DNA of 64,000 nucleotides, taken from NCBI GenBank assembly GCA_020073165.1, contig JAIQFP010000015.1, forward strand, positions 55,456 through 119,455. The letters run 5' to 3'. Below, one piece after another: positions 1-10,936 of this stretch. How positions within the stretch are numbered: position 1 is the first letter of the stretch; the number at the start of each line of letters is the position of its first letter. The translations under genes were made by a program, and so were the position numbers. Source of the stretch: Terriglobia bacterium (GTDB taxonomy: Bacteria > Acidobacteriota > Terriglobia > Terriglobales > Acidobacteriaceae). Below the pieces are notes generated by a model, which saw only the letters and a list, made by a program, of their open reading frames with translations, ran no database searches and was not told where the DNA came from.

Positions 1-17
1 CTAGCCTGCTTGGGACT

Positions 18-470
18 ATGATGCAGCGTTTCATCGACAGCCATCCGTTCATTCCCTTCCTGATCTTCCCGCTCTTCTGGTGCGCGATCTTGTGGCTGAT
101 TGGCAAATTCAGCGGGTGGTCGGCGCTCGCCCAGAGGTTTCGCTTGACTTCGTCCTTCCTCGGCCAGAGGTCGAGTTTTCAGAGTGCTCGCATGCGTTGG
201 GGAGCGAACTATGGGAGTTGTCTGACCGTCGGGGCTGACGCCTCGGGACTCTATTTGGCGGTCATGTTCATCTTTCGCACCGGGCATCCGTCCCTGCTGT
301 TGCCCTGGCACGAAGTCTCGGTCCAAAGGCGTTGGAAAATGGTTTTCTTCCGCTACGTCGAACTGACGCTGGGCCGGGAGGAGCAGATTCCCTTTCGGAT
401 TAGTGGACGTCTGGCAGACCGAATCCAGGCTGCAGCCGGGGCAAACTGGCCAGTTGAAGCGGTTACCTAG
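18..470 (+). CDS. hypothetical membrane-anchored protein
   Basis: Protein of 150 residues that I do not recognise. Residues ~10-32 form one hydrophobic segment (FIPFLIFPLFWCAILWLIG), followed by a soluble part rich in Arg and Trp. The start is the first of two adjacent ATGs at 18; no stop is visible upstream in frame before the window edge, so the gene could begin outside. It lies convergent to dnaB with about 270 nt between them, in which I see no further gene. Confidence 0.5.
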   Translation: MMQRFIDSHPFIPFLIFPLFWCAILWLIGKFSGWSALAQRFRLTSSFLGQRSSFQSARMRWGANYGSCLTVGADASGLYLAVMFIFRTGHPSLLLPWHEVSVQRRWKMVFFRYVELTLGREEQIPFRISGRLADRIQAAAGANWPVEAVT

Positions 471-742
471 AGCCTTCGCGCGACGGGACAGGTTTCGTCA
501 TGTGTGCAAATCTCAAAGGTTGCACGGAATTCTCGCCGACCGTACTAGCCCCAGCCAGATGTTGCTGAGACCGTTAACTCCTTTTTAACTGGTATCTTAG
601 GCCTTCCTGCGAACGGGGATCCCGCTATCCTCGCAGTCCGTGCAAGTCAAGCCTGGCGGAGCAGTCTTCAATTCCACAACCTTTTCCACAAGGAAGGCAG
701 CCTCTAGGTGATGCTGATCACCGCCCCGATGTCAACCGCCCT

Positions 743-2110
743 TCACTCCTCCGGCGCCCCCATCCCACCGGCCAGCGACTCGAACCGGGTGGAGTTCTTG
801 AGGAAGGCCATCTTGAGCCGCCCAGTCGGACCGTTGCGTTGTTTAGCAATAATGATTTCGGCAATACCATCCAACTCCGGCTCGTCCGGCTTATAAATTT
901 CTTCGCGAAAGATGAAGGCCACCACGTCGGCGTCTTGCTCGATCGATCCCGACTCGCGCAGGTCAGCGAGCTGCGGGCGATGGTCGCCGCCACGGCTCTC
1001 TGGCGCGCGGCTCAACTGGGAGAGCGCAACCACGGGGACATTCAATTCCTTTGCCAACCCTTTAAGGCCACGAGAAATCGCCGACACTTCCTGGGTACGG
1101 TTCTCGTAGCGTCGCCCGCCGCCGGACATCAGCTGCAGGTAATCCACGATAATCAGGTCGAGCGCTCCCTGGGACTGGTACAGGCGTTTGGCCTTGGCGC
1201 GCATTTCGCTGAGCGCGATACCCGGAGTGTCGTCGATGAAGATGGGTGCATGCGCCAGTTGCTCCATGGCGTGCACCACCTTGTCCATGTCCTCGCGCCA
1301 CAGCGAGCCGGTGCGCATCCGGTGTGAGTCCACTTTGGCCTTGGAACACAGCAGGCGCAAGAGCAGCGCCTCGCGCGACATTTCCAGGGAGAACATCCCC
1401 ACCGTTTTATTGTCTTCGATGGCTGCGTTCTCCGCGATGTTCATGGCGAGCGCCGTCTTGCCCATGGAGGGGCGCGCCGCGATAATGATTAGGTCAGCGC
1501 GTTGCAATCCGCTGGTCATCTCGTCGAAGTCGGCGTAATGGGTGGCCAGGCCAGTGATGCGCTGGCCGCGCTGTAACAGGGCGTCCACCGAGCCGAACGA
1601 TTCCTTGACGATCTCCTGCACGCCCATGAACCCGCGCCCGATACGCTTCTCCGACAACTGGAAGATGGCGGCTTCGGCGTCGTTGAGAATCTCTTCGGCA
1701 GCATCGCTCTGCTCGCTGGCGCGCGCAATGGCGGCATTTGAGGCGTGGATCAGCCCGCGCAGCAACGCCTTGTCGCGGACAATCTTGATGTAATGCTCGA
1801 TGCTGGGGCGGTCGGGAACGCCGTCGAGCAATCCCGAGATGTAGCCCACATCGCCGATGGCCTCCAGTTCTTTCCGGCGATCCAGTTCCTCGACCAGCGT
1901 GATGAGATCAATGGCCCGCGAGGACTCCGCCAGATCCACCATGCGCGTGTAGATGCGGCGATGAGAGTCGAGCGAGAAGTCCTCGGGCTTCAGATGCTCA
2001 GCCGCCTGGTTGTAGGCCAGGTTGTCGAGGAGAATCGCGCCCAGGATCGAGCGCTCGGCTTCAACATTTGCCGGGAGACTATGCGCGAGACTGTAATCGG
2101 TGGTTGCCAA
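743..2110 (-). CDS. dnaB: replicative DNA helicase DnaB
   Basis: Hexameric 5'-3' helicase of the replication fork that unwinds DNA and recruits primase. At 455 residues it is full length. The N-terminal primase-interaction domain spans about 1-150. The RecA-type ATPase follows, with Walker A ARPSMGKTAL near residue 212, Walker B LDLIIVDYLQLM and the QLSRAPESR segment. The start is a TTG at 2110 with weak upstream GGG; no internal Met gives a complete N-domain. The upstream region on this strand is AT-rich (about 2160-2300) and probably holds the promoter. Confidence 0.96.
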   Translation of the reverse strand: MATTDYSLAHSLPANVEAERSILGAILLDNLAYNQAAEHLKPEDFSLDSHRRIYTRMVDLAESSRAIDLITLVEELDRRKELEAIGDVGYISGLLDGVPDRPSIEHYIKIVRDKALLRGLIHASNAAIARASEQSDAAEEILNDAEAAIFQLSEKRIGRGFMGVQEIVKESFGSVDALLQRGQRITGLATHYADFDEMTSGLQRADLIIIAARPSMGKTALAMNIAENAAIEDNKTVGMFSLEMSREALLLRLLCSKAKVDSHRMRTGSLWREDMDKVVHAMEQLAHAPIFIDDTPGIALSEMRAKAKRLYQSQGALDLIIVDYLQLMSGGGRRYENRTQEVSAISRGLKGLAKELNVPVVALSQLSRAPESRGGDHRPQLADLRESGSIEQDADVVAFIFREEIYKPDEPELDGIAEIIIAKQRNGPTGRLKMAFLKNSTRFESLAGGMGAPEE

Positions 2111-2313
2111 GGGCCCTTTTTATCCGTTGCAGAGAAAGTTTGGAGAGTGCGAGCGTGATAGTAACGATGAACGAGTTGTGAATGTGAAGTACTTCTTTGG
2201 AAAACGAAGAACAAACCAATTTTTTTTCGGTTGCATAAATGCTCGCCAGCAATGCGTCAGTTGTAATCGGAAGTATAGGCAAACAAAAAGCGAATATCAA
2301 GCGGGGAAGCGCA

Positions 2314-2334
2314 GACTCCTGACTCCTGACTCCT
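2314..2334. repeat. tandem heptamer (GACTCCT)x3
   Basis: Three perfect head-to-tail copies of GACTCCT, then a degenerate GAGACC. One of about a dozen period-7 or period-8 arrays in the window, each with its own unit sequence. It lies between dnaB and the candidate structured RNA. Confidence 0.85.
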
Positions 2335-2349
2335 GAGACCAAAATTAAA

Positions 2350-2690
2350 GCGGCCCAGGCCAGCCACCCGGGCCGCATTGCTCGTGGATGTCTCGGCGCC
2401 CGCGTTCTCACCGCCAGAGGCGGCGCGGTATGCGCTCACTCAACGGTATCCCCGAAGGAACCCGTTCGCGGCGCACGCCGCAGATCAGAGATCCACGGCG
2501 ATTGCGTGGGTTGGTGGCCCAGTCCTGCCATGTGGAAGGACTTTCCGAGAAGGCCGCAACGCCCGGGTGTCCGGAACCGCGCCGGAACGCGTTTCCTGAA
2601 AACCCTCCCGGCAATTCACCCTCGAGAACCGCCGGGAACCACCAACTCTGCCGCACTCTCCAGCAGGGCCTCAGACATCTCACGTATGCA
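2350..2690 (-). ncRNA. candidate large structured RNA with intrinsic terminator
   Basis: No convincing gene lies between 2111 and 2929, but the minus strand folds extensively. A long-range closing helix pairs 2673-2684 with 2383-2393 (CGTG-A-GATGTCT against AGACATC-CACG). A second long-range helix TTGGTGG/CCACCAA pairs 2639-2645 with 2511-2517. Local hairpins include CGCCG..GATC-TCT-GATC..CGGCG (2476-2500), AACGG/CCGTT capped by a UUCG loop (2442-2466) and CCGCC-TCT-GGCGG (2411-2423). The 3' end is a GCGGCCC/GGGCCGC hairpin (2350-2376) followed by TTTAATTTT. A GGAAAGTCC match recalls RNase P, but the other RNase P signatures are missing. Identity unknown; the structure was read by eye only. 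Confidence 0.5.
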
Positions 2691-2929
2691 GTGCGAGCAC
2701 TTTGCAAGAAGGGGTACGAGAGCGCAACTGAAAACTGGTGCTCTTTTGTGCGAAAACTGTGGACGGCGGGAATTGTTTGTGGACGGGACTGGAAAACAGG
2801 GAAGAAACTGGCACGGGGGCACAGGGGAAGAGAAGAATTTCAGCGAGTATCCCCGCTGGACAGTGGAGGGCGGCTGTTCCCACGTGATCTCCAGGGGCGG
2901 GTGGGCACACCGCCCCCATGTGAGCCGGC

Positions 2930-3742
2930 TTAGTTTTTGTCGCTGGGTTGCTTGGTCTTAGGCCAGACCTGCAGCCGCACGGCGGGCTCGGCGGAGGATG
3001 GCGGGAGGGTAGTGGTCGAGACCCCGGTGACAGTATTGAGCATGAACCAGGCTCCGCCTCCGTCGCCCACGCCCGACCCGTCAGGTCCGAATATGTAGTT
3101 GCCACTCTCACCGCCGGTGAAGCCTCCAAAAGTCACGGTGACGTAACCATACTTGTCAGCGGTGATCGAAGTGACGTTGATAGGTGGGGAAAATCCTCCA
3201 ACCAGGAGAGTGCTCAGGTTGTTCTTCTGCACCCTGACGGCCTGCGGGCTTTGATCGGTTCCGATGAAAATGAACCTGTTGTTGGCCGCCATGGAACACA
3301 GTGCCGTGCTGCCACCAGTAAGAGGCAGGTTAACGGTTCTGAGCAATGTGACGGTGACCGTGTCGCTTGAGGTAGTCACCGTGTCGGTCTTCTTATAGAC
3401 GTAGAGAGTCACACCGTTGCCGGTGCTTCCGCTGGCAATGTCCACAACATAGATGGCCCGCGTGACAGTGTTTCCGTTCGTGCTGGGATTGCCTTCCATC
3501 AAGGCGCCCCCTCTGCCGAACGGTCCCAGACTGCCCGCGCCATAACAGCCCGAGCTGTCTTGCGTGGAACCGCACACAATCCACGTGAAGTTCTGGTAGC
3601 CAGCGCCGGTAAAGTAGTTGGTGTAGAGGGTGGAATCTGGCGGGGCGGGCGGGGTAGTTGTGTTGCGTCCATAAGCCGGAGCGACCAGGCTAATGGCCAG
3701 CACAGATACCGAGAACGCGAGGGCGAATTGGAGCTTTGACAT
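2930..3742 (-). CDS. secreted hypothetical protein
   Basis: Exported protein of 270 residues and unknown function. The start at 3742 is chosen over an upstream extension because AGGAG lies just before this ATG and a clean signal peptide follows (SKLQFALAFSVSVLAISLVAPAYG). The mature part is rich in Gly, Thr and Ser with repeated beta-like stretches (TVTRAIYVVDIASGSTGNG, YVTVTFGGFTGGESGNYIF), suggesting a beta-sandwich or surface protein. A GC-rich inverted repeat follows the stop at about 2893-2918. Monocistronic as far as seen. Confidence 0.6.
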   Translation of the reverse strand: MSKLQFALAFSVSVLAISLVAPAYGRNTTTPPAPPDSTLYTNYFTGAGYQNFTWIVCGSTQDSSGCYGAGSLGPFGRGGALMEGNPSTNGNTVTRAIYVVDIASGSTGNGVTLYVYKKTDTVTTSSDTVTVTLLRTVNLPLTGGSTALCSMAANNRFIFIGTDQSPQAVRVQKNNLSTLLVGGFSPPINVTSITADKYGYVTVTFGGFTGGESGNYIFGPDGSGVGDGGGAWFMLNTVTGVSTTTLPPSSAEPAVRLQVWPKTKQPSDKN

Positions 3743-3975
3743 TCGACTTCTCCTGGGGAATCCAGTACATCCACGGATTCTCAAAAATCTCGTGCAGATA
3801 AGCACAGCGTAAGGCGGCACTTTTCCCGACTGGCTGTGAAAAGCGCGGATTATTCTGTGCGCAATTGATTCGGCTGTCAATATGGGATGTGGGCTTCCCG
3901 TCTGACGCGAGGTTTCTCCAAGATCGTAACCTGCGGGCGCAAGAAAGGGCGCGATTGCTCGCGCCCTGATTCTCC

Positions 3976-4003
3976 GATCTAGAATCTGCAATCTGAAATC
4001 CGG
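3976..4003. repeat. period-7 array GATCTAG/AATCTGC/AATCTGA/AATCCGG
   Basis: Four degenerate heptamers directly abutting the rpoD stop codon. It belongs to the same class of tandem arrays as 2314-2334 and 10851-10934. Confidence 0.7.
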
Positions 4004-5698
<1,695 letters not shown>

Positions 5699-5920
5699 AA
5701 CGGATTATCCTCTGTCGTCCGTCGGAGCGGACGTTCTCAGCGTTATGAGCGGGTGGGACGTGAAGTTGCGGAATGGTGCGACTGCACAAACTTTCAGAGT
5801 ATAGCACGAGGGTCCCACCCCCGCCATGCGAAACTTAACGTGATCTGGTGCCATTCCGCCCTATGTTACTCCATGCTAATAACTTAGATGGCATCTGAGC
5901 CTGTTTAGTTTCAGGGTTCT

Positions 5921-7885
5921 TTACCCCGCCTTCCTCTGGCCGTCTTCCGCCAATCCTGGATCCATCAAGGCCCGTTTGAGCCTCTCTTTTTCCTGCGCCA
6001 GGGCGATTTTTTGCTTTAAGTCCAGGCCGGGCGACCCCGCCTTTTGCTCGATTAGTTCCAATCGGCGCCGGAGAGATTTCCGCCGCAAGCCGCGCACAGC
6101 TCCTTCCAGCAGCTCAGCGGTCAAGGGCTCATCTTCCTTCATCAGGATGGCGGCAAGCAGGTTCCGGTCTCCTTCGGGCAGCGGTAGCTGCATGACATCG
6201 GCACTTTCGGGGGCGGCGCTCAGCAGGGCCTCGATCAGCGACTCCGTGGCCAGGCCGGCATGTAGAGGTTCGCTCTTGAGGGCAAATTGCGCCTGGCGGG
6301 CCGGATCGAACTCCTCCTCGGCGCCATCCCGCGAGGAAAGATGCTCCTCGGCAGTTTGCATCTCGGAAGCCGACGCCAGCGCGCGGATGAGGATGCGCTC
6401 GGCATCGGTAACCTGCGTCTCCACCGGAGCCTTCACGCTGGAAGCGGCTCGGCTGGTGGCGGCGTGCTTCAACTCCTGCCGCAGGACAGCCGAGTCGATC
6501 CCCAGCTTCTGGGCAATCTCGCGGGCCAATTCGTCACGGACAATCCGGCTGGGCACGCGCTGAATGTGCGGCAGCAGGTAGTTCACCGCCTTAACCTTGC
6601 CTTCGGCGCTGCGCACCGGGAACTGCCCCCGCGCCCGGTCGATCAGGTAATCAAAGTAGCGCTGCGAGTGCCCCAGCTCCTCTTTGTAAGCGTCTCTCCC
6701 CTTGCGGCGGATGAACAAATCGGGATCAAACCCCGGCTCCAGCGTCAGAACCTTGATCTGGAATTCCTCCTCGACCAGCAAACCCAAGGTGCGCTCCGTG
6801 GCCTTTGCCCCTGCCGTGTCAGGGTCGAAGTTGACGACCACATTCTTGGCATAGCGGCCCAGCAACTTGGCTTGCAGTTCGGTAAAGGCCGTGCCCGAGC
6901 TGGCAATCACATTGTGAAAGTCCGCCGCAAAGACCGAGATGCAGTCCATCTGGCCCTCGACCAGGATGGCGTAGCCAAACTTGCGGATCGCCTCCTTGGC
7001 CTGATCAAGATTGAACAGCACCCGCGACTTGGAATAGATGGCTGTCTCCGGCGAGTTGAGATACTTGGGGCCAGCCTTCTCGTCACTGGCCAGCGTTCGC
7101 CCAGTGAAAGCAATCACCCGCCCCGTCTCGTTGGCGATGGGAAACATCACCCGGTTGCGGAACTTGGAATACATGGAAGCGGTCGCTGGTCGCTGGTCGC
7201 TGGTTGTTGGCTTGACCTCGTTGACTGCGTCCGATTCCCTTTCTACCCTGTCATCCCGAGCGAGGGCGTCAGCCCGAGTCGAGGGACCTTGTGTTTTCTC
7301 CGCACTGTCGGGCTGTTTCCAGGAAAAGAGCCCCGAAGCTCGGAGCACTTCCTCGTCGTACTCTCCCCGCAGCCGATCGCGCAGCAGAAATCCGGAGTCG
7401 GGCGCATACCCGATGCGAAAGCGCTTGATGATCTCTTCGTTGAGTCCACGCCCAGTCAGATACTCGCGCGCCCGAGCGCCCTCAGGCCGTCTCAGACATT
7501 CCTGGAAGAAAGCACAAGCCCGCTCGTGGACCTCGAGCAGCACGGTGCGCAGCTTGGCTTCCTGGGCCTCGGCCGGGCTGGAGTAGCTGACCTTGGGCAG
7601 CGCAATCCCCAGCTTCTGGGCCACCGCGCGCACCGCTTCCGGGAAAGTGATGTTCTCAATCTTCTGGACGAAGCTGAACACGTCGCCCGACTCGCCGCAT
7701 CCGAAGCAGTGATAGAACTGCCGGGTGGCATGCACCGAAAAAGACGGCGTCTTCTCGCTATGAAATGGGCAAAGCCCCGAGTAGTTCTGCGCCCCAGCCT
7801 TCTTCAGCTTGACGTAGTCCCCCACCACGCGGACGATGTCCGCCTGCTGCTTGACGGTGTACGCGAAGTCGCCGGGGTTGGCCAT
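5921..7885 (-). CDS. dnaG: DNA primase DnaG with repeat-derived insertion
   Basis: Primase that makes RNA primers on the lagging strand. The N-terminal CHC2 zinc finger is present (CPFHSEKTPSF...FYHCFGCG, ~40-65). The TOPRIM core has LVEGQMDCISVFAA and FDPDTAGAKATERT. The C-terminal helicase-binding part is divergent. At 654 residues it is slightly long because residues ~190-236 are foreign-looking: ~196-212 (GPSTRADALARDDR region) are encoded by a bipartite palindromic repeat at 7250-7298, and ~226-235 by a GGTCGCT heptamer array at 7181-7208. Both insertions keep the frame and sit just before YSKFRNRVMFPI, so the enzyme is probably functional. Confidence 0.96.
   Translation of the reverse strand: MANPGDFAYTVKQQADIVRVVGDYVKLKKAGAQNYSGLCPFHSEKTPSFSVHATRQFYHCFGCGESGDVFSFVQKIENITFPEAVRAVAQKLGIALPKVSYSSPAEAQEAKLRTVLLEVHERACAFFQECLRRPEGARAREYLTGRGLNEEIIKRFRIGYAPDSGFLLRDRLRGEYDEEVLRASGLFSWKQPDSAEKTQGPSTRADALARDDRVERESDAVNEVKPTTSDQRPATASMYSKFRNRVMFPIANETGRVIAFTGRTLASDEKAGPKYLNSPETAIYSKSRVLFNLDQAKEAIRKFGYAILVEGQMDCISVFAADFHNVIASSGTAFTELQAKLLGRYAKNVVVNFDPDTAGAKATERTLGLLVEEEFQIKVLTLEPGFDPDLFIRRKGRDAYKEELGHSQRYFDYLIDRARGQFPVRSAEGKVKAVNYLLPHIQRVPSRIVRDELAREIAQKLGIDSAVLRQELKHAATSRAASSVKAPVETQVTDAERILIRALASASEMQTAEEHLSSRDGAEEEFDPARQAQFALKSEPLHAGLATESLIEALLSAAPESADVMQLPLPEGDRNLLAAILMKEDEPLTAELLEGAVRGLRRKSLRRRLELIEQKAGSPGLDLKQKIALAQEKERLKRALMDPGLAEDGQRKAG
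7181..7208. repeat. tandem heptamer GGTCGCT inside dnaG
   Basis: Three exact GGTCGCT units and one GGTTGTT. This is the only heptamer array in the window that lies within a coding region; it adds about nine residues (TTSDQRPAT side) to the primase insertion. Confidence 0.85.
7250..7298 (+). repeat. bipartite palindromic repeat, copy 1 (inside dnaG)
   Basis: Head GTCATCCCGAGCG, short centre AGGGCGTCAGCCC, tail GTCGAGGGACCTTGTGTTT. It lies antisense to dnaG and is translated in frame. This is the shortest centre of the four copies. Confidence 0.85.
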
Positions 7886-8018
7886 AGATGGTTGGAAAGA
7901 GCCCGTCCGGTGGAATTGTGAGGCAAGAGGCGCTGAGTTGAATATACAGGAGGCGAATTATTGTGGAGAAGCTGTGGAATTCAGATTTTATCCGTTGAAG
8001 CCCCCGGAAAACCCAGCA

Positions 8019-8339
8019 CTAGTGCGCAAGTCCCGGCAGGGCCTCCACTGTCTGCCTGCACCACTCATCCCGGCAGTCGCGGCGGGTTCCTTTGCGCGGC
8101 GCCTTCTCTAGGAAGAGGCTCATGACCAGCCCTTGGGTATCTTTAGCGAGTACGCGCAGCCCGTCTCCTTCCGGACGAAAGCTGGCTTCCTCGACCTTCA
8201 TCGGACCAAGTTGGATTTCAATCGCGCCCCTCAGTCCGGGCAGAGAATAAACGAAGCTCTTGGAAGGCGCTGTCTGGGCCAACGCAATAACCGGCAGGAC
8301 GAGAAACAAGATGAAAAGAAACCTGGTTCCAAGGCTCAT
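8019..8339 (-). CDS. small secreted hypothetical protein
   Basis: About 106 residues, beginning MSLGTRFLFILFLVLPVIALAQ, a clear signal peptide with AxA-like cleavage. The mature part (SLPGLRGAIEIQLGPMKVEEASFRPEGDGLRVLAKD...) is not recognised. The start at 8339 was chosen because the upstream in-frame extension overlaps mutS2 and lacks signal-like character. It lies 19 nt downstream of mutS2, so it is probably cotranscribed. Confidence 0.55.
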   Translation of the reverse strand: MSLGTRFLFILFLVLPVIALAQTAPSKSFVYSLPGLRGAIEIQLGPMKVEEASFRPEGDGLRVLAKDTQGLVMSLFLEKAPRKGTRRDCRDEWCRQTVEALPGLAH

Positions 8340-8358
8340 AGACACTTCGCCCAGAAGT

Positions 8359-10794
8359 CTATACCCGCAACTCCACCACCGTAGCCCCGCCGCCGCCCTC
8401 GTTCTGTGGGGGTTCGCTGACCGCCGCCACATGCGGGTGCTTCTGCAGATACTGCCGCAGGGCTTTGCGCAGGATGCCCATGCCGCTGCCGTGAACCACG
8501 CGCACCCGCGATAGCCCAGCCAGGAAGGCACGGTCGACGAATTTCTCGACCTCCGTGGTGGCTTCGTCCACGGTGCGGCCGATCACGTTGATTTCCGAGG
8601 GCACACTGGCATCTTCCTGCTCCAGCGAGACAGAGATTCCGCGAGCCCTGGCAGCTTTCACCGGCGAATCTCCGGTGCGAATGACGACCTCCGCGATATC
8701 GTCGCGGGCGATCTTCATTTTCATGGCACCGATTTCGACTTCGAAATGATTGTCGTCAACGCGGCGCGTGACCACTCCCGGGCGTCCCACCGACTTGAGC
8801 TTGACCGTGTCGCCCTCGGAGACGTGCTTGACCACCTGCGGTTGGGCGTGAGGATCGCCCCGGTCGGCTCCGGTGGAATGGGCAACGACCGTAGAGTCGA
8901 ACTGCTCACGGAATTCGCGTCGCAGCTTGGCAATGCGGCGCTCGGCATCTTTCGACACTTTCTGGGCGGCGGCGCGGTCCTGGATGGCGTTGACCGCTTC
9001 GCGGGCGTGATACTCGAAGTCACGCAACACGCTCTCCAGCTTCTTCTCCATTTCTTTGACTTTGGCTTGCTGCTCTTTGCGGCCCTCGGCGGCGAGGCGC
9101 GTCTTTTCGCGTTCGAGTTCTGTTTCGCGCGTCTGTAGCCGCAGTCGGTCACCCTCCACCGTGCGCAGTTCTGCGTGCAGACGATCTAAGAACTGGCCCA
9201 CGTCGCGGGCCTGCGTCCCCAGGCGTGAGCGTGCGGATTCGATGATCGCCGGATTCAATCCCAGCCGCTGAGCGATGTTGATTCCCGCCGAAGCGCCCGG
9301 AACTCCTATACGCAGTTCGTACGTCGGCTGCAGCGTGGCCTCATCGAATCCAACTGCGGCATTCACCACTCCCGGCGTGTTGGCACCATAGACCTTCAAA
9401 GACGTGTGGTGGGTTGAGATCACGCACATGCATCCTGTACGCCGGAAATGCTCGGCAATCGCCACCGCCAAAGCAGCCCCCTCTTCCGGATCGGTGGCCG
9501 CACCGAGCTCATCCAGCAGCACCAGCGAGCGTGGCGTCGCAGTGCGGGAAATGAAATCAATGTTCGTCACATGGGCGGAGAACGTTGACAGGTTCTGCTC
9601 GATGGACTGGTAGTCGCCGATATCGGCCAGCACAGCATCGAACACGGGCAATTCCGCGCGGTCGGCAGGAACCGGAACACCGGATTGCGCCATCAGGGCC
9701 AGCAGCCCGACCGTCTTCAGAGCGACGGTCTTGCCGCCGGTATTGGGGCCGGTGATGACCAGTTCGCGGCGCTCGCCTTCGAGTTCGATGGACGTGGGGA
9801 CAATCCGTCCGCCCTTGGTTTTCAGATTTCGCTCAAGTAGCGGGTGGCGGGCATGGTGGAGAATCAGACGAGCTTCGGCTCGACCAAAGCCGGCGGCCAC
9901 GCAGTTGTAGTCTTCGGCAAAGCGCGCTTTGGCAAACTGCAGTTCCAGTTCCGCCAGGGTATCCACCGCAGCCAGGATGGTGTCGGCATGTTCGCTGATG
10001 CGGCGCGTCATTTCCAGCAGGATGCGGTGGATTTCCGCCTGCTCTTCATCCAGCAGGCGCACCAGTTCGTTGTTCTGCTCGATGGTCTCCAGCGGCTCGA
10101 CGAACACGGTTTGCCCGCTGGAACTGGCGCCGTGTACCACGCCTTGCACCCGGCGCTTCTGCTCAATTTTCACCGGGATGACAAAGCGTTCGCCGCGGAT
10201 CGTGACCAGTTCGTCCTGCACCGTGCCGCCCTCGGCCAGCCGGCGCAGATAGCCGCGCAACGACTCCTGGATCGCCCGCTTCTGTTTCTCGATCTCACGG
10301 CGGATGCGCGCCAGTTCCGGCGAAGCGCGGTCGTCGAGGGTACCGTCGGGCAGGATTTTGTTGCGAAAGGCACGCAGGAATTCAGTGAGGTCCGCGATCG
10401 CAGCAGAAAGCGCCGCAACCGCGCTCCACTCGACTCTCATGGCAGCCGGCGGACTCAGCGCAATTTCGCGCCACTCGGCGGCGCGATCCATGACCAGCAC
10501 CACATCGCGGATCTCCGCGGTTTCCAGCGCCGCACCCGCAATGCGCGACTTATCCACCAGTTTCGAAATGTCCAGCAGACCGGCGAAGTCGAACCGGCCA
10601 CCTACCCGGAGGAATTCGTGGATTTCCGTGGTGAGTTGCTGCTGGGTCTCGATCCAGCCGGTATCGGTGGAAGGCGCCAGGGCCGCGATCCGCCCCTGCC
10701 CCAGCGGCGAAGAGGCATACCCGCGCAGCAGGTCGCGCAAAGCTTCGAATTCCAACACGGGTGCGCTAGCGTGACTGAGCGGCTGCGGCGGCAT
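8359..10794 (-). CDS. mutS2: endonuclease MutS2
   Basis: MutS-family ATPase with a C-terminal Smr nuclease domain; MutS2 proteins act on recombination intermediates or collided ribosomes rather than in mismatch repair. At 811 residues it is full length. The MutS core carries Walker A GPNTGGKTVALKT (near 340) and the LVLLDELGAATDPEEGAALA Walker B/signature. A long charged coiled coil spans about 520-620. The Smr domain begins INVIGRTVDEATTEVEKF and contains the VVHGSGMGILRKAL motif. The first 20 residues are ordinary for the family. Confidence 0.95.
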   Translation of the reverse strand: MPPQPLSHASAPVLEFEALRDLLRGYASSPLGQGRIAALAPSTDTGWIETQQQLTTEIHEFLRVGGRFDFAGLLDISKLVDKSRIAGAALETAEIRDVVLVMDRAAEWREIALSPPAAMRVEWSAVAALSAAIADLTEFLRAFRNKILPDGTLDDRASPELARIRREIEKQKRAIQESLRGYLRRLAEGGTVQDELVTIRGERFVIPVKIEQKRRVQGVVHGASSSGQTVFVEPLETIEQNNELVRLLDEEQAEIHRILLEMTRRISEHADTILAAVDTLAELELQFAKARFAEDYNCVAAGFGRAEARLILHHARHPLLERNLKTKGGRIVPTSIELEGERRELVITGPNTGGKTVALKTVGLLALMAQSGVPVPADRAELPVFDAVLADIGDYQSIEQNLSTFSAHVTNIDFISRTATPRSLVLLDELGAATDPEEGAALAVAIAEHFRRTGCMCVISTHHTSLKVYGANTPGVVNAAVGFDEATLQPTYELRIGVPGASAGINIAQRLGLNPAIIESARSRLGTQARDVGQFLDRLHAELRTVEGDRLRLQTRETELEREKTRLAAEGRKEQQAKVKEMEKKLESVLRDFEYHAREAVNAIQDRAAAQKVSKDAERRIAKLRREFREQFDSTVVAHSTGADRGDPHAQPQVVKHVSEGDTVKLKSVGRPGVVTRRVDDNHFEVEIGAMKMKIARDDIAEVVIRTGDSPVKAARARGISVSLEQEDASVPSEINVIGRTVDEATTEVEKFVDRAFLAGLSRVRVVHGSGMGILRKALRQYLQKHPHVAAVSEPPQNEGGGGATVVELRV

Positions 10795-10850
10795 CGGAGA
10801 TCATGTTACAAGAAACGACGTTTTCGCCCCACAAGCACAAAGGATTGTTC

Positions 10851-10934
10851 GATTGCGGATTGTCAATTGCCAATTGGAAGCCACAAGAACTCACAGGAAG
10901 CCAATGGGCAATCGGAAATTGGAATAGACAATTT
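10851..10934. repeat. period-7 arrays (GATTGTC/AATTGCC/AATTGGA type)
   Basis: Two runs of degenerate heptamers. 10851-10878 is GATTGCG GATTGTC AATTGCC AATTGGA; 10907-10934 is GGCAATC GGAAATT GGAATAG ACAATTT. They fill the spacer between the histidine kinase stop and the mutS2 start. Confidence 0.75.
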
Positions 10935-10936
10935 GC

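Noticed and set aside
2505..2560. RNase P RNA, from GGAAAGTCC on the minus strand
   Set aside because: It lies too far from the 5' closing helix and the 3' conserved ACAGAA..GGCTTA part is absent.
2388..2961. Plus- and minus-strand ORFs between dnaB and the secreted protein
   Set aside because: Pro/Arg-rich translations without ribosome sites; the DNA is better explained by a folded RNA on the minus strand.
6287..7921. 544-residue open frame opposite dnaG
   Set aside because: Antisense shadow of a high-GC gene; dnaG has unmistakable motifs on the other strand.
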